Virus record (IMG/VR): IMGVR_UViG_3300030110_003272
Location: 1-20,069 of that record
Length of the DNA: 20,069 nt
DNA from: a virus
Reading direction: 5' to 3' (one strand)
Position 1 is the first letter of the stretch; every line of letters begins with the position of its first letter. Positions 7,092 to 16,291 of this stretch are shown here, in pieces. The notes under the pieces are model-generated. The model did not search any database. It was not told the DNA's origin and worked only from the letters and a program-made list of their open reading frames with translations. The position numbers were made by a program, and so were the translations under genes.

Positions 7092-7714
7092 TGATACCTT
7101 TTTATAATTTAGCAGATCAAGAAATATACAACAGAGGTTTGTCATTTATACCTCAAGAAAGATTTAGATTAGCTGATCCGTCTTTTGGGTCTAATCTTAA
7201 TGCTACTGGAATTGAAAGCATTATTGATAGAAACAGAGCAGCTTTAAATCAAGCAGCTTTAAATCAAGCTTCGCCTACGGCTTTTATGATGAGAGGTGAT
7301 CAAAATAATGAAGACGATATTGATAGAACAAATAATTTAGGAATTACATCTTTATCTGATTTAACAGGATTCATAAGCACTCCAGGAATAATTGGAGGAA
7401 CAATAGCTGGTTTACCTGGAGCTATAATTGGAAGAACTTTAGGACAATTATTTGAAAATATTAGAGATCCATACAAAGATATATTTGGAAGATTAAATAA
7501 ACAAACTTTAGGTGCAATTAATAGAGATCAAGTAAGAGATCTTCAAGCTAGAATTGATAGAGGAGATTTTGATGGACCAACTAGCAACACTGGCATACCA
7601 GACAGAGGTAGAGGTAATATTGGAACAAGAGGTGGTGGAGGCACTTCAGGATCAGGGTCTTCGTCAAGCGCTGGATTTGATCAAGGAGAAAGAGGAGGAG
7701 AATTTGGTAGATAA
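7091..7714 (+). CDS. Hypothetical virion-run protein with glycine-zipper helix and Gly/Ser tail
   Basis: 207 residues, not recognised as a named family. It starts in a TAATG overlap with the previous stop, implying translational coupling. Visible parts are an N-terminal region with IPQERFRLADPSF and a perfect tandem repeat AALNQ AALNQ (residues 50-59). A hydrophobic glycine-spaced stretch, about 95-118 (GIIGGTIAGLPGAIIGRTLG), could insert into or line a membrane. A charged segment follows (NRDQVRDLQARIDRGDFDG), then a disordered Gly/Arg/Ser tail. The position between a nozzle-like protein and candidate ejection proteins suggests a minor virion component; this is inference from context. Confidence 0.6.
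   Translation: MIPFYNLADQEIYNRGLSFIPQERFRLADPSFGSNLNATGIESIIDRNRAALNQAALNQASPTAFMMRGDQNNEDDIDRTNNLGITSLSDLTGFISTPGIIGGTIAGLPGAIIGRTLGQLFENIRDPYKDIFGRLNKQTLGAINRDQVRDLQARIDRGDFDGPTSNTGIPDRGRGNIGTRGGGGTSGSGSSSSAGFDQGERGGEFGR
7238..7267 (+). repeat. Perfect 15-bp tandem duplication inside a virion gene
   Basis: GCAGCTTTAAATCAA occurs twice head to tail (7238-7252 and 7253-7267), with a partial third copy (GCTT) after it. It is in frame and encodes AALNQ twice. It looks like a recent slippage duplication, since there are no synonymous differences between copies. Confidence 0.8.
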
Positions 7715-7878
7715 TGGCTAAGATAGTACAAGTATTAACAAGACCAAGTAAAGATTACGATTTGTTTACAGCAGAAGCTCAAGTAAGAGATCTTGATGCT
7801 ATTGTTGAAAAATTAAATACAACGTTTCAAGAAGAATTAAAACAGGAGGTAGAAGCATTTAACTTCTTTTTAAATTAA
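7714..7878 (+). CDS. Small conserved-type phage protein, 54 residues
   Basis: A 54-residue reading frame from the ATG at 7714, in TAATG overlap with the upstream stop, to the TAA at 7876-7878, which in turn overlaps the next start. The Shine-Dalgarno-like AGAGGAGGAG at 7691-7700 is strong but about 13 bases from the start. The protein begins MAKIVQVLTR and is mostly predicted helix with acidic/basic alternation (AEAQVRDLDAIVEKL, QEELKQEVEAF). It resembles small proteins I recall from marine phage contigs next to tail genes, but has no known function. The overlaps on both sides make it a convincing gene despite its size. Confidence 0.75.
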   Translation: MAKIVQVLTRPSKDYDLFTAEAQVRDLDAIVEKLNTTFQEELKQEVEAFNFFLN

Positions 7879-8219
7879 TGGCTAATAATTTTATAAATAA
7901 AAAAGTAGATTTAACGACAACAGATCTAACTACACTATATACGGTGCCTAGTTTCAAAACAGCTGTTGTAAAATCATTGTTAGTGTCCGAGGACGCTGGA
8001 TCAGGGAGCACAATAACTATAACTTTAGTAAATGCTAGTAGTGCTATATTTAATTTATTTAAAGATAAAGCCATAGCATCTAAAGCAACCACAGAACTTT
8101 TATCTCAACCTCTTGTAATGGAGGAGGGTGAGATACTAAAAGTACAAGCTGCTGACGCGAACGAGCTGCACGTCATAGCTTCTATATTAGAAATACAGCC
8201 GCGAGAGGTAACAACGTAA
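7878..8219 (+). CDS. Small beta-rich virion protein, hypothetical
   Basis: 113 residues, starting in a TAATG overlap. The sequence alternates short hydrophobic strands with polar turns: TTLYTVPSFKTAVVKSLLV, GSTITITLVNAS, LSQPLVMEEGEILKVQA and ELHVIASILEIQP. This is the look of a single beta-sandwich domain, as in small phage head- or tail-associated decoration or adaptor proteins. No catalytic motif is visible. Its place among virion genes supports a structural role, perhaps binding to tail or capsid; the precise role is unknown. Confidence 0.65.
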   Translation: MANNFINKKVDLTTTDLTTLYTVPSFKTAVVKSLLVSEDAGSGSTITITLVNASSAIFNLFKDKAIASKATTELLSQPLVMEEGEILKVQAADANELHVIASILEIQPREVTT

Positions 8220-8398
8220 TGAAAGATCTACCAATAATAGAACCAAAAGAAGTAATAACAACAATAACTAATATGAAAACAGGCGAGGAATATAAGGATG
8301 ATTCTGAGTGGAAAGCCAAAGGTATACCAGAATCTGACATAAGAAAAGATGTTAGGGTGATAATGCCTAGCCTTGATTTATTTGGAGAAACAAAATAA
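8219..8398 (+). CDS. Small hypothetical protein, 59 residues
   Basis: A 59-residue frame from the ATG at 8219, overlapping the previous TAA by one base, to the TAA at 8396-8398. It begins MKDLPIIEPK and contains NMKTGEEYKDDSEWKAKGI, which reads like a small beta-hairpin with a conserved-looking Trp. It ends MPSLDLFGETK. The one-base overlap and the lack of any competing frame make it likely to be real. No function can be assigned; it may be a minor virion or assembly protein by position. Confidence 0.7.
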   Translation: MKDLPIIEPKEVITTITNMKTGEEYKDDSEWKAKGIPESDIRKDVRVIMPSLDLFGETK

Positions 8399-8409
8399 GA
8401 TAGCAAACT

Positions 8410-9573
8410 ATGGCAATTTCAAGATCACAAATGGAAAGACAACTTCGAGAAAAAGGCGGAATTATAACCTTAGAGGATGCTAAAAGAATGGCTCCTCCTG
8501 GTGAGTCTTTAGCATATATTAATCCAGAGGAAGCTGCACTTTTAAAGTCCATAGGTGGTGCTGGTGAAGACGTTAATGGCACTGGTATTAAATCATATTT
8601 TTTTAAAAAAATTTTTAAAAAAGCTGCTAAGACGGTTAAAAAAGTTGTTAAAAGTCCTATAGGTAAAGCTGCATTGACAGCTGCTGCAATATATTATGGT
8701 GGCCCATTAATGGCAAAATCTTTTCCCACCACATTCGGATCAGCAGCAAAAAATCCTTTTTTAAGATCCTTGGGTAGAGGTAAATTTTTAGGAAACAATG
8801 GTATACTCTCTGCAGGGAAAAGTGCTTTATTTGGAAGTCAAGGTGTGCAGGGAACAACTGGTTTATTGGGTAAATTAGGTTTAACAAAAGGTGGTGGTAC
8901 TATGGGACTTACAGGTCTTGGCAAATTAGCAACTATTGGTGGTATATCAGGTCTTGGTGGATTACTAGCTGCTAAAGAAGCAGAGGATGAAGAAGAATTT
9001 GATTTAAGTAAAGTTGATAGGGGTGAGGGATTAAATATTGCAGATATAATTAGACGTGCAAAATTACAAGATTCTGAATTTAGATTCTTACCTGGCGCAG
9101 AGTTTACAGGTGCTTATGCTGCAGATGGTGGAAGAATAGGCAAAGAAGAAGGTGGTGAGGTTGGATCATTAGCCATGAACAAAGAAAATGTCCCACAAAT
9201 GTATGTATCTGATGAAGCAGGTGCATTACCTAAAAAAATGAAAGATGGTGAAGGCGGAGTATTACCATCAGATATGGGTAAATTAAAAAGAAGTGATTTT
9301 GAAACTGAAGAAGATTATAAAAGATATTTAAGACAATTAAACAAGAAAGCTGAAGGAGGGATCATGGACCTTGGAGGTATGGAAATGGACCTTAGAGGTG
9401 GTGGATTTGTGCCTATGGGTGCTAAAGAAAAGGCTGACGATGTACCCGCTAGATTAAGTAAAAATGAATTTGTAATGACCGCTGATGCTGTAAGAGCAGC
9501 AGGTGGAGGAAGTGTTGATAAAGGCGCAGATAAGATGTATAACCTTATGAAAGATTTGGAGAGTAGAGTATAA
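8410..9573 (+). CDS. Candidate internal/ejection virion protein with cationic amphipathic segment
   Basis: 387 residues. Residues 60-105 combine a strongly basic stretch (IKSYFFKKIFKKAAKTVKKVVK) with a hydrophobic helix (AALTAAAIYYGGPLMA), as expected of a membrane- or DNA-interacting segment. A Gly-rich hydrophobic middle follows (TTGLLGKLGL, GGISGLGGLLAA), then an acidic patch (KEAEDEEEFD) and DGGRIGKEEGG-type loops. The C-terminus (346-387) holds PARLSKNEFVMTADAVRAAG, a motif that recurs near the ends of many phage tail and internal proteins. I recognise the type from marine phages but know of no assigned biochemical function. The start at 8410 lacks a clear Shine-Dalgarno sequence; the 11-base gap from the preceding stop suggests coupling. 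Confidence 0.62.
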   Translation: MAISRSQMERQLREKGGIITLEDAKRMAPPGESLAYINPEEAALLKSIGGAGEDVNGTGIKSYFFKKIFKKAAKTVKKVVKSPIGKAALTAAAIYYGGPLMAKSFPTTFGSAAKNPFLRSLGRGKFLGNNGILSAGKSALFGSQGVQGTTGLLGKLGLTKGGGTMGLTGLGKLATIGGISGLGGLLAAKEAEDEEEFDLSKVDRGEGLNIADIIRRAKLQDSEFRFLPGAEFTGAYAADGGRIGKEEGGEVGSLAMNKENVPQMYVSDEAGALPKKMKDGEGGVLPSDMGKLKRSDFETEEDYKRYLRQLNKKAEGGIMDLGGMEMDLRGGGFVPMGAKEKADDVPARLSKNEFVMTADAVRAAGGGSVDKGADKMYNLMKDLESRV

Positions 9574-10499
9574 TGGCAGTAACAGAAACTAGAAATTTAC
9601 CCGCACAGTTTATAGAAGATCTTGGTAAAGATTATGCAAAGCAGTTAACAGCTACAACTGCTATACCGATAGATACTTCTAAATTTGCACCACAAGTAGC
9701 AGCACAGGATGCCTTACAAACCAGAGCTGCAACATTAGCAGGAACTGGTGTTGGGTCTTTTGCACCTTTTATACAAGCCGCACAACAACAAGCTACAGCT
9801 GCTGGTCAAAGATTAGGAGATGTTGGAACAACTTTAACAGGTATTGCTGGTTTAACAGGAGCACCTACAGCAGCACAAACAGCATCTTTTACATCACCCT
9901 TTCAACAACAAGTTATTGATACAACATTAGCTGAGTTTGATAGACAACAAGCTATTAACGAACAAAACATCAGGGACCAAGCAGCACAAATCGGGGCCCT
10001 TGGAGCAGGTAGAACTGGTGTACAATTATCTGAGTTTCAATCTCAGTCTGGAAGAGATAGAGCAGCATTAGAAGCACAATTAAGACAACAAGGTTTTCAA
10101 CAAGCACAAGCAGCTAGACAACAAGATATTCAAAATAGATTTGGTTTAGCTCAAGCGCAATCAGGTTTAGGATCTGCACAATTAGGTTTAGGTCAGTTTC
10201 AAACTGGTTTAGCACAACAAGTTCCAGCATTACAAAGAGCAGATGTTTCAACTCTTGGTCAAGTAGGTGCAGCACAACAAGCACAAAGACAAGCGATATT
10301 AGATGCACAAAGACAAGGAGCAAGAACCGCGGCCTATGAACCATTAGAGAGATTAGGATTCTTTGGTCAAGGTGTAACTGGATTAATGGGTGGTTACCCT
10401 GCACAATATCAATTTCAATCAACACCAGCAGCATCTCCATTACAAACTGCATTAGGATTAGGTACAAGTTTAGCAGGAATATTCGGAGCATTGAGATAA
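9573..10499 (+). CDS. Gln/Ala-rich candidate internal virion protein
   Basis: 308 residues, starting in a TAATG overlap with the upstream gene. After an N-terminal segment (LPAQFIEDLGKDYAKQL) the protein is dominated by Gln and Ala (for example QAAQQQATAAGQRL, QAQAARQQDIQNRFGLAQAQ). It would form long helices or coiled coils, and ends with a Gly-rich hydrophobic tail (ALGLGTSLAGIFGALR). It resembles ejection proteins of short-tailed phages, which pass through the narrow tail and re-assemble in the cell envelope. Family assignment is by composition and position, not by a specific motif. Confidence 0.6.
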   Translation: MAVTETRNLPAQFIEDLGKDYAKQLTATTAIPIDTSKFAPQVAAQDALQTRAATLAGTGVGSFAPFIQAAQQQATAAGQRLGDVGTTLTGIAGLTGAPTAAQTASFTSPFQQQVIDTTLAEFDRQQAINEQNIRDQAAQIGALGAGRTGVQLSEFQSQSGRDRAALEAQLRQQGFQQAQAARQQDIQNRFGLAQAQSGLGSAQLGLGQFQTGLAQQVPALQRADVSTLGQVGAAQQAQRQAILDAQRQGARTAAYEPLERLGFFGQGVTGLMGGYPAQYQFQSTPAASPLQTALGLGTSLAGIFGALR

Positions 10500-10500
10500 T

Positions 10501-11616
10501 ATGATGAACCGTATTTTAAAAAGACCTATGTTTAGAATGGGGGGTCGAAGTGATGATGGTATTATGTCTGTTAGACCTGGATATCAAAATGGTGGACCAT
10601 CATTAGAAGAAACAATTGCTGGCGTAAAGTTAGAAAAACCTAGAACAACATTGTTTACAGATGACTTTATTAGAGGAGAGTTTGATAAATTTAAAAGTCA
10701 ATATTTTCCAGGAGAAGAACCTTCGATGGAAGACATTGGTGGCTATGGAGAAATAACAGCACCAATAGATGTAAAAGATGAAGGCATAATGAAATTTCTT
10801 ACAGAACAACCTGAAAAATCTTTTGAGTTATTTAAAAAAGGAAAACTTGGTGGAACTGATTTTGAAGCTAAACAAAAAGAACAGAAAAAAATTGCAAAAG
10901 ATGCAGGGTTAAATTTATTTCCAGATGTAAAGATAGCGGATAAAGATACCAGCACACAGATAAAATTAAATACAGAAGGTAGTAAAACTGGCACTGGTGA
11001 TAAACGTCAATCAGATACTGAAGTAGTAAAAGATTACATAGACATGTTTAAAACAGCTTTAGGCTCAGAAGATGATAATGCAAGAAAACAAAAATTTTTA
11101 GCACTTGCACAATTTGGTGCTAATCTTTTAGGACAACCTGGTGGTGATTTAACTGGAGCTATAGGTAGAGCAGCGTCCCCAGCAATATCAACTTTTGGAA
11201 AAGCATTATCAGATCAAAGAGCAGCTGAAAGAGAAGTAGCTGCACTTGGTGCTCAGGCTGCTTTGAAAAAAATGGATCCAGGAAGCATAGGAAAAGCTAT
11301 AGATGATATTATGGCAGCTAATCCTGAATTAACTAGAAAAGAAGCTTTAGATATAGCTGTTAGAAGTGGTGGTGCTACTAGTGCTAGATTAAGTGAAGAA
11401 AGAAGACAAGCGGTAACTGGTGTTTTAGAAAATGAAGGTTTAAGCGATGCAGCTGCAAACAGAGCTTCTGGTAAGATAATGGCATCAGGGATAGAAGATT
11501 ATAGATTTAGTTTATTACCAAAAGAACCAAAAGAAGGTCAATACTACTATGATAAAGAAGGTAAACTTTATCAGGGTCAAAAAGACGGCGAAGTTAGAGA
11601 ATTAATAATAGACTAG
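10501..11616 (+). CDS. Candidate internal virion protein with RPMFRMGG N-terminus
   Basis: 371 residues from the first of two adjacent ATG codons (10501; 10504 is the alternative). The N-terminus ILKRPMFRMGG, followed by RPGYQNGG, is a recurring pattern in marine phage proteins next to ejection genes. The rest is polar and helical, with Lys/Glu-rich regions (about 110-160), an Ala-rich helical stretch containing FGKALSDQRAAEREVAALGAQ, and a C-terminal WW-like or beta motif GQYYYDKEGKLYQGQ. No enzyme motif is seen. The stop codon TAG is embedded in the AGGAGG of the next gene, linking their translation. Confidence 0.6.
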   Translation: MMNRILKRPMFRMGGRSDDGIMSVRPGYQNGGPSLEETIAGVKLEKPRTTLFTDDFIRGEFDKFKSQYFPGEEPSMEDIGGYGEITAPIDVKDEGIMKFLTEQPEKSFELFKKGKLGGTDFEAKQKEQKKIAKDAGLNLFPDVKIADKDTSTQIKLNTEGSKTGTGDKRQSDTEVVKDYIDMFKTALGSEDDNARKQKFLALAQFGANLLGQPGGDLTGAIGRAASPAISTFGKALSDQRAAEREVAALGAQAALKKMDPGSIGKAIDDIMAANPELTRKEALDIAVRSGGATSARLSEERRQAVTGVLENEGLSDAAANRASGKIMASGIEDYRFSLLPKEPKEGQYYYDKEGKLYQGQKDGEVRELIID

Positions 11617-11624
11617 GAGGTTTC

Positions 11625-14600
11625 ATGGCAATAAAGTTTGGACCATCTGTATCTCTTGAAGAAATTAATAAAAAAGAAAAAAAAGAAAAAGATACAGAAG
11701 AAGTAGGTTTTTTTGAATCTGCACTAGCTGGTGTTGCAACTGGTTTATGGAATATACCAAAAGGTATTGTTTCATTAGGGGCAGAAATATACGATTTAAC
11801 AGCAGATACTAATTTAGCAAGAGATGTTGAAGAATGGTTTGATAACGTAAACCCTTTTGATGATGAGGCTGAAGCTAGAACTGTTGGTAAAATAACTCAA
11901 GCATTAACTCAAATAGGTTTACCCGCTTATGCTGGCGCAAGAATAGGTGTATCTCTTGCAACTAAAACTGCTGAGAGTTTAGCAAAAAAAGCAGTTGCTG
12001 CAAAACAAGCGGGAAAAGTTTTAAGTTTATCTAGAATAGGTGCAAAGATAATGAGTCCAACTGGACGAGGTATTATTGGTGCGGGTGTTGGTGAAGCGTT
12101 AGTCACAGATGAAGATATAGGAACATTCGCAGATATAGTTAAAGGAACTAAGTTAGAACCTTTTGCTATAACTATGTTAGATCGTGAGGATAAACAAGGC
12201 AGAGAAGATGCATTAAGAAGATTAAAAAATAGATTAAAGTTTGGAACAGAAGGTGCATTATTTAATTTAGCTTTGGTTGGTGCTGGAAAAGGTATACAAA
12301 AATTAAGAGGTGTTGAGGTAGAACCTTTAGATGAATTTGCAAAAACTGCGATTGGCAGAGATATGCAAAGATTTGGACCTGAATATGGTTTTAGACCAGA
12401 AAATTTTTTAGGTAAATCTACATTTGAAATAAAAGAATTTTTTTCAGGTCAAAGAAAAGCTGCTATTGCAGCCGCTGACAATTCTAAAAAAGAATTAGAT
12501 ACAGCAATAAAAAATGTTAGTGATGAAGTTGTAGATAAATTTATTACAGGTAGATATAAATTAAAATCAACAGATCAAAAACGAGAACTATTTAAAGAAA
12601 AACTACAACAAATTTTAAAACCAGATAGTCTTGAATCAGAAAGACTTTTAAAAGATGGTGTTAGAGAAAGTGCTGTTGAAAAATTAACTGACATTAGAAA
12701 ACTTAAAGAATTAGATGACAGACTTTTAAAAGCAAATAATGATGAAGCGATTGAAGACTTAACTAAACTACAAAATAATCTTTTAACAAAAAATAAAAAC
12801 GTTGGTGGTGAAGGAGTTGGTTTAAGAGAGTTTACAGAAAAAGTTAGAAGAGAGGGTATATTTAAACCAGAAGACTATCGTCAAACAAAAGATCTAACAC
12901 AATTAAAAAATATCATTGAAGAGATGAGTGATAAATCTGTTAAAGACCCTGCTAAAAAATTATTAGATTCAGTAAGAGACTTTCGTCTTGGTATAGATAA
13001 TATGAGTGCTAAATCATTTTTATTAGGAAAAAATGAAGACACCCTAAAAAAAATTGGAGAAAACTTTGGTAGATATATGACAACCGTCTATCAAAAATAC
13101 GAACAAAAAGGTTTAAAATTTTTAACAGATTTTAAAACAACCGATGAAATGTTTAAACGAAGTAAAAGAAAATATATTGAGGGAAGTATTAAGACAGCAA
13201 GAAGAAAATATGTAAATGAACAAATTGAACAAATTGAAAAGGTGGGAAGAAAAGCAACACCAGAGGAAATTTTAAAATTTAAAAACGAAGCTGCGGAAAA
13301 TATATATTCAACTAGAAAAGAACTTGTAAAACTTATTGATGAAGCAGACAACGCTACTCAATCTTATGCTAAAAAAATAGCAGCAGATGAAGTAAGTCCT
13401 TATGATTTGCCTGAAAGTAATATATCTAAAACAGATTTAGCAGAGATAAAAGTAGACGATGCTATTTTAAAAAATAAAAAAGTAAACGAATGGCAAGAAG
13501 AATTATTTGGAGTTATAAAAGATCCATCCTACACTTTTTTTTCAACAATTGGTAAACAAGCTAATTTAAATTTTACTACAGATTATTTAAATAGAATAGC
13601 TCAAGTTGGTAAAGCTGGAAAAAATCCGTTTGTCTATGATCCTGAAGAAATAATACAAAGAAGAACAAAACAAGCAAAAATAGATAGAGAAGCAGGGCTT
13701 ACGGGTGACGCTTTTACAAGAGAACAAGATCAAATCTTAGAGGATGGTATTAGGGCACAGGTTAAAAAAGAATTTGGTGATGCCACTAAATGGAAAAGAT
13801 ATATCAACGATACTTCTATGCCTAATGATCTTGATAACTTATATATTAGAGCTCCGCAGTATGAGGGTATATTAGATATTACAAGCAATTGGCTAAACAG
13901 AAGTAATGTTGGAACATTTTACAAATATTCTGTGTTGTTACCAAAAGCAGGTTCACAAATAGCAAAAACTATTTTATCACCTTTAACACACGTTCGTAAC
14001 GTAATAAGTGCTGGTGCTTTTGTTTCAGCCAATGGAGCGTTCTTTCCTAATTATGGTGATATTAAAATGTTATTACCAAAAATGTTTGGAGGTGAAGGAG
14101 CAATAGGTCAGGCCTACAAATTATCTGGAAAAAGAATATTAGGGACACTAGGAGAACAAGATTTAAAATTATATCAAAAACTTTTACAAGTAGGAGTAGT
14201 GGATTCTCAAGTTCAAGCGGGTGAAATGAGAAGATTGTTAAGAGATATTTTATCTGATCCAGCCGCTGTTGAAAGAGGTTTGTATGATAAACTACCAAAA
14301 ACAATTACAGACCGAACTAAAAAAGGTTTGTTAAAAACGTATCAAACTTTACAAGATGCGTATGTTGCTGAAGATGATTTTTGGAAAGTTATAAATTGGA
14401 ATCTTGAAAGAAACAGGCATTCTATTTTAGCAGGTAAACTTGGTCTTAAAGAAGAAAATATTAAAGGTATTTTAAATGGTGATAAAAATGCAATAGCTTC
14501 AATCGGTAGGGACGCAAAACAAAATATTGCAATAGCAGAGTATTTTCAAAAAATAGCTCCAAGAAGAGATTATATAAATACCGCACAAAGCACTAAAGAA

Positions 14601-16097
14601 TTTTATGAAAATTTTTTAGATGAGGTTGCAGGTAACTTAACTAGAAATCAAGTCCCTAATTATGCGTATGTTGGAAGAACCGCTAAAGCTTTAAGACAAA
14701 CTCCATTTGGAAATTTCATAGCGTTTCCATTAGAGATTATGAGAACAGGTCACAATATACTACAAAGATCTCTTGATGAAATATATTCTGGCATACCAGA
14801 ATTAAGGTCTTTAGGTATGAAAAGATTATTTGGTTTTGGTGCAACAGTTGGTGGTATACCATATGGTATGGTTGAAATGTTTAAATCTAGACATGATGTG
14901 ACTGATGAAGAAATGCAAGCCTTAAAAAAATTTGTGCCAGAGTGGTCTAAAAATTCTACACTATTGCCCATGGGTAGAGATGAAAATGGTTATTTAAAAT
15001 ATGTAGATTTTAGTTACTCTAATGCTTACGATACACTAATAAGACCTTTTAACTCTGTAATAAATGCAATTTCTGCAGGGCAAGATACAAGAGAGTCAAC
15101 CATGGAATCTTTAGGAAAAGGTATGCAAGAAGGTATTAGTGAACTACTACAACCATACACTTCTGAATCAATATTTACTGAGGCGTTAGTTGATTCTACT
15201 ATTAGAAGAGGTGTTGGTAGAGGTGGTGTTAAAGTTTGGAACCCAGAAGATGAAACAATGGTAAAAATTGGAAAAGGTATCTTACACATAGGGGAGTCTT
15301 TAAAACCTGGTTCTTTATCACAATTAAAAAGATTAGGTCAGGCAGCTACTGGTAAGACGGATAAATATGGTAAGCTTTATAATTTAGAAGATGAGATTGG
15401 CTCTTTGTATGGTTTTAGAACTATTAACTCAGATCCAGAAAGAGCTTTAACATTTATGACCACTGATTTAGGAGATGGATTAAGAAATGCTGAAAGTCTT
15501 TTTAAGAGATCTGTTTTGCGGGGAGGAAGATTAGATCCTAAAGATATAGTTAACAGTTTTAAATATACACAATCTATACGTTATCAAAAGTTAAGAGAAA
15601 TGTATCAAAACATAGAGGCGGCTAGAACATTAGGGGTTTCCGAAAGTGTGATAAGAAGAAAAGTAAGAAGAAGAGGTTTAAAGAAAAAAGTTTTAAAAGA
15701 ATTGTACCAAGGTGTTTTTACTCCAGAAAGACCTGGAGATTTTACCATAAGAACTATTGGTAAAAATAATAGAGAGCTAAATGAAAAAGAAGGCACGGAT
15801 ATACCAAATCCTTTTTATGAGGCTATACCATCTATCACTTCTTTTATAAATAGTAATAGAAGAATTTCTTTAGAAGAAAATAGTTTAAACTTAGTTGATT
15901 TTGAACAACCTATTATACAACAAGAACCACGGATCACGACACCACCTGTAAACACAGTTCCAATAAACTCACAAGTAATAAACGCTACAAATCAAACACC
16001 AACTAAGGTATTGACAAATGTTGATAGATTTGCACAATTCTTTCCAGGAGATAGTTTAGGACGAGCAATCATACAAAATCAAGGAAATAAAAATTAA
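11625..16097 (+). CDS. Very large virion/ejection protein (T7 gp16-like by size and position)
   Basis: 1490 residues, the largest gene in the window, with AGGAGG at 11615-11620 four bases before the ATG. The N-terminus carries membrane-active-looking segments (ALAGVATGLWNIPKGIVSLG; IGLPAYAGARIGVSLATKTA; GRGIIGAGVGEAL). Residues roughly 280-640 are Lys/Glu-rich and helical. A conserved-looking centre (about 765-815) contains SQIAKTILSPLTHVRNVISA, which I associate with giant phage internal proteins. A basic patch (RRKVRRRGLKKKVLKEL) lies near 1343-1360. I see no lysozyme or transglycosylase motif, unlike T7 gp16. The probable role is the major DNA-ejection (internal core) protein, injected into the host to form a conduit. 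The role is inferred from size, order and composition. Confidence 0.62.
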   Translation: MAIKFGPSVSLEEINKKEKKEKDTEEVGFFESALAGVATGLWNIPKGIVSLGAEIYDLTADTNLARDVEEWFDNVNPFDDEAEARTVGKITQALTQIGLPAYAGARIGVSLATKTAESLAKKAVAAKQAGKVLSLSRIGAKIMSPTGRGIIGAGVGEALVTDEDIGTFADIVKGTKLEPFAITMLDREDKQGREDALRRLKNRLKFGTEGALFNLALVGAGKGIQKLRGVEVEPLDEFAKTAIGRDMQRFGPEYGFRPENFLGKSTFEIKEFFSGQRKAAIAAADNSKKELDTAIKNVSDEVVDKFITGRYKLKSTDQKRELFKEKLQQILKPDSLESERLLKDGVRESAVEKLTDIRKLKELDDRLLKANNDEAIEDLTKLQNNLLTKNKNVGGEGVGLREFTEKVRREGIFKPEDYRQTKDLTQLKNIIEEMSDKSVKDPAKKLLDSVRDFRLGIDNMSAKSFLLGKNEDTLKKIGENFGRYMTTVYQKYEQKGLKFLTDFKTTDEMFKRSKRKYIEGSIKTARRKYVNEQIEQIEKVGRKATPEEILKFKNEAAENIYSTRKELVKLIDEADNATQSYAKKIAADEVSPYDLPESNISKTDLAEIKVDDAILKNKKVNEWQEELFGVIKDPSYTFFSTIGKQANLNFTTDYLNRIAQVGKAGKNPFVYDPEEIIQRRTKQAKIDREAGLTGDAFTREQDQILEDGIRAQVKKEFGDATKWKRYINDTSMPNDLDNLYIRAPQYEGILDITSNWLNRSNVGTFYKYSVLLPKAGSQIAKTILSPLTHVRNVISAGAFVSANGAFFPNYGDIKMLLPKMFGGEGAIGQAYKLSGKRILGTLGEQDLKLYQKLLQVGVVDSQVQAGEMRRLLRDILSDPAAVERGLYDKLPKTITDRTKKGLLKTYQTLQDAYVAEDDFWKVINWNLERNRHSILAGKLGLKEENIKGILNGDKNAIASIGRDAKQNIAIAEYFQKIAPRRDYINTAQSTKEFYENFLDEVAGNLTRNQVPNYAYVGRTAKALRQTPFGNFIAFPLEIMRTGHNILQRSLDEIYSGIPELRSLGMKRLFGFGATVGGIPYGMVEMFKSRHDVTDEEMQALKKFVPEWSKNSTLLPMGRDENGYLKYVDFSYSNAYDTLIRPFNSVINAISAGQDTRESTMESLGKGMQEGISELLQPYTSESIFTEALVDSTIRRGVGRGGVKVWNPEDETMVKIGKGILHIGESLKPGSLSQLKRLGQAATGKTDKYGKLYNLEDEIGSLYGFRTINSDPERALTFMTTDLGDGLRNAESLFKRSVLRGGRLDPKDIVNSFKYTQSIRYQKLREMYQNIEAARTLGVSESVIRRKVRRRGLKKKVLKELYQGVFTPERPGDFTIRTIGKNNRELNEKEGTDIPNPFYEAIPSITSFINSNRRISLEENSLNLVDFEQPIIQQEPRITTPPVNTVPINSQVINATNQTPTKVLTNVDRFAQFFPGDSLGRAIIQNQGNKN

Positions 16098-16291
16098 TGG
16101 CAATAGACCCTAAAACAACAAGAGAACATATCGTATCATTATACGGACATATTTCAGGTGTTAAAAAAAATTTAAAACATGTACACGAAGATGTCGAGAA
16201 ATTGGGCGGCAAGATAGACAAGATCTATTGGGTTCTCTTAGCGGCAGCGGGATCTGCAGCACTCTTTGCAATAGGTATATTATTTAATTGA
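16097..16291 (+). CDS. XhlA/holin-like small membrane protein
   Basis: 64 residues, starting in a TAATG overlap with the giant virion gene and ending in a TGATG overlap with the peptidase. The N-terminal half is a charged helix (HIVSLYGHISGVKKNLKHVHEDVEKL). The C-terminal half is a single membrane segment at about 44-62 (YWVLLAAAGSAALFAIGIL). This is the architecture of haemolysin XhlA-type proteins that sit beside phage endolysins. It would help the peptidase reach the cell wall or form the lytic lesion. Only one membrane segment is present, so it would be a class III-like holin or an accessory. Confidence 0.68.
   Translation: MAIDPKTTREHIVSLYGHISGVKKNLKHVHEDVEKLGGKIDKIYWVLLAAAGSAALFAIGILFN

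Noticed and set aside
10114-10491. Minus-strand 125-codon open frame opposite the Gln/Ala-rich gene.
   Set aside because: Leu/Ile-rich product is typical of the antisense of Gln/Ala-rich coding; no ribosome binding site and it conflicts with a well-supported plus-strand gene.
13091-15796. Several minus-strand frames of 60-90 codons opposite the giant virion gene.
   Set aside because: Ser/Phe/Leu-rich antisense shadows of Lys/Glu-rich coding, with no start signals.
16011-16039. Exact TTGACA at 16011-16016 upstream of the lysis genes as a possible lysis promoter.
   Set aside because: No acceptable -10 follows at 16-18 bases (ACAATT is the nearest), and it lies inside the coding sequence of the giant virion gene.
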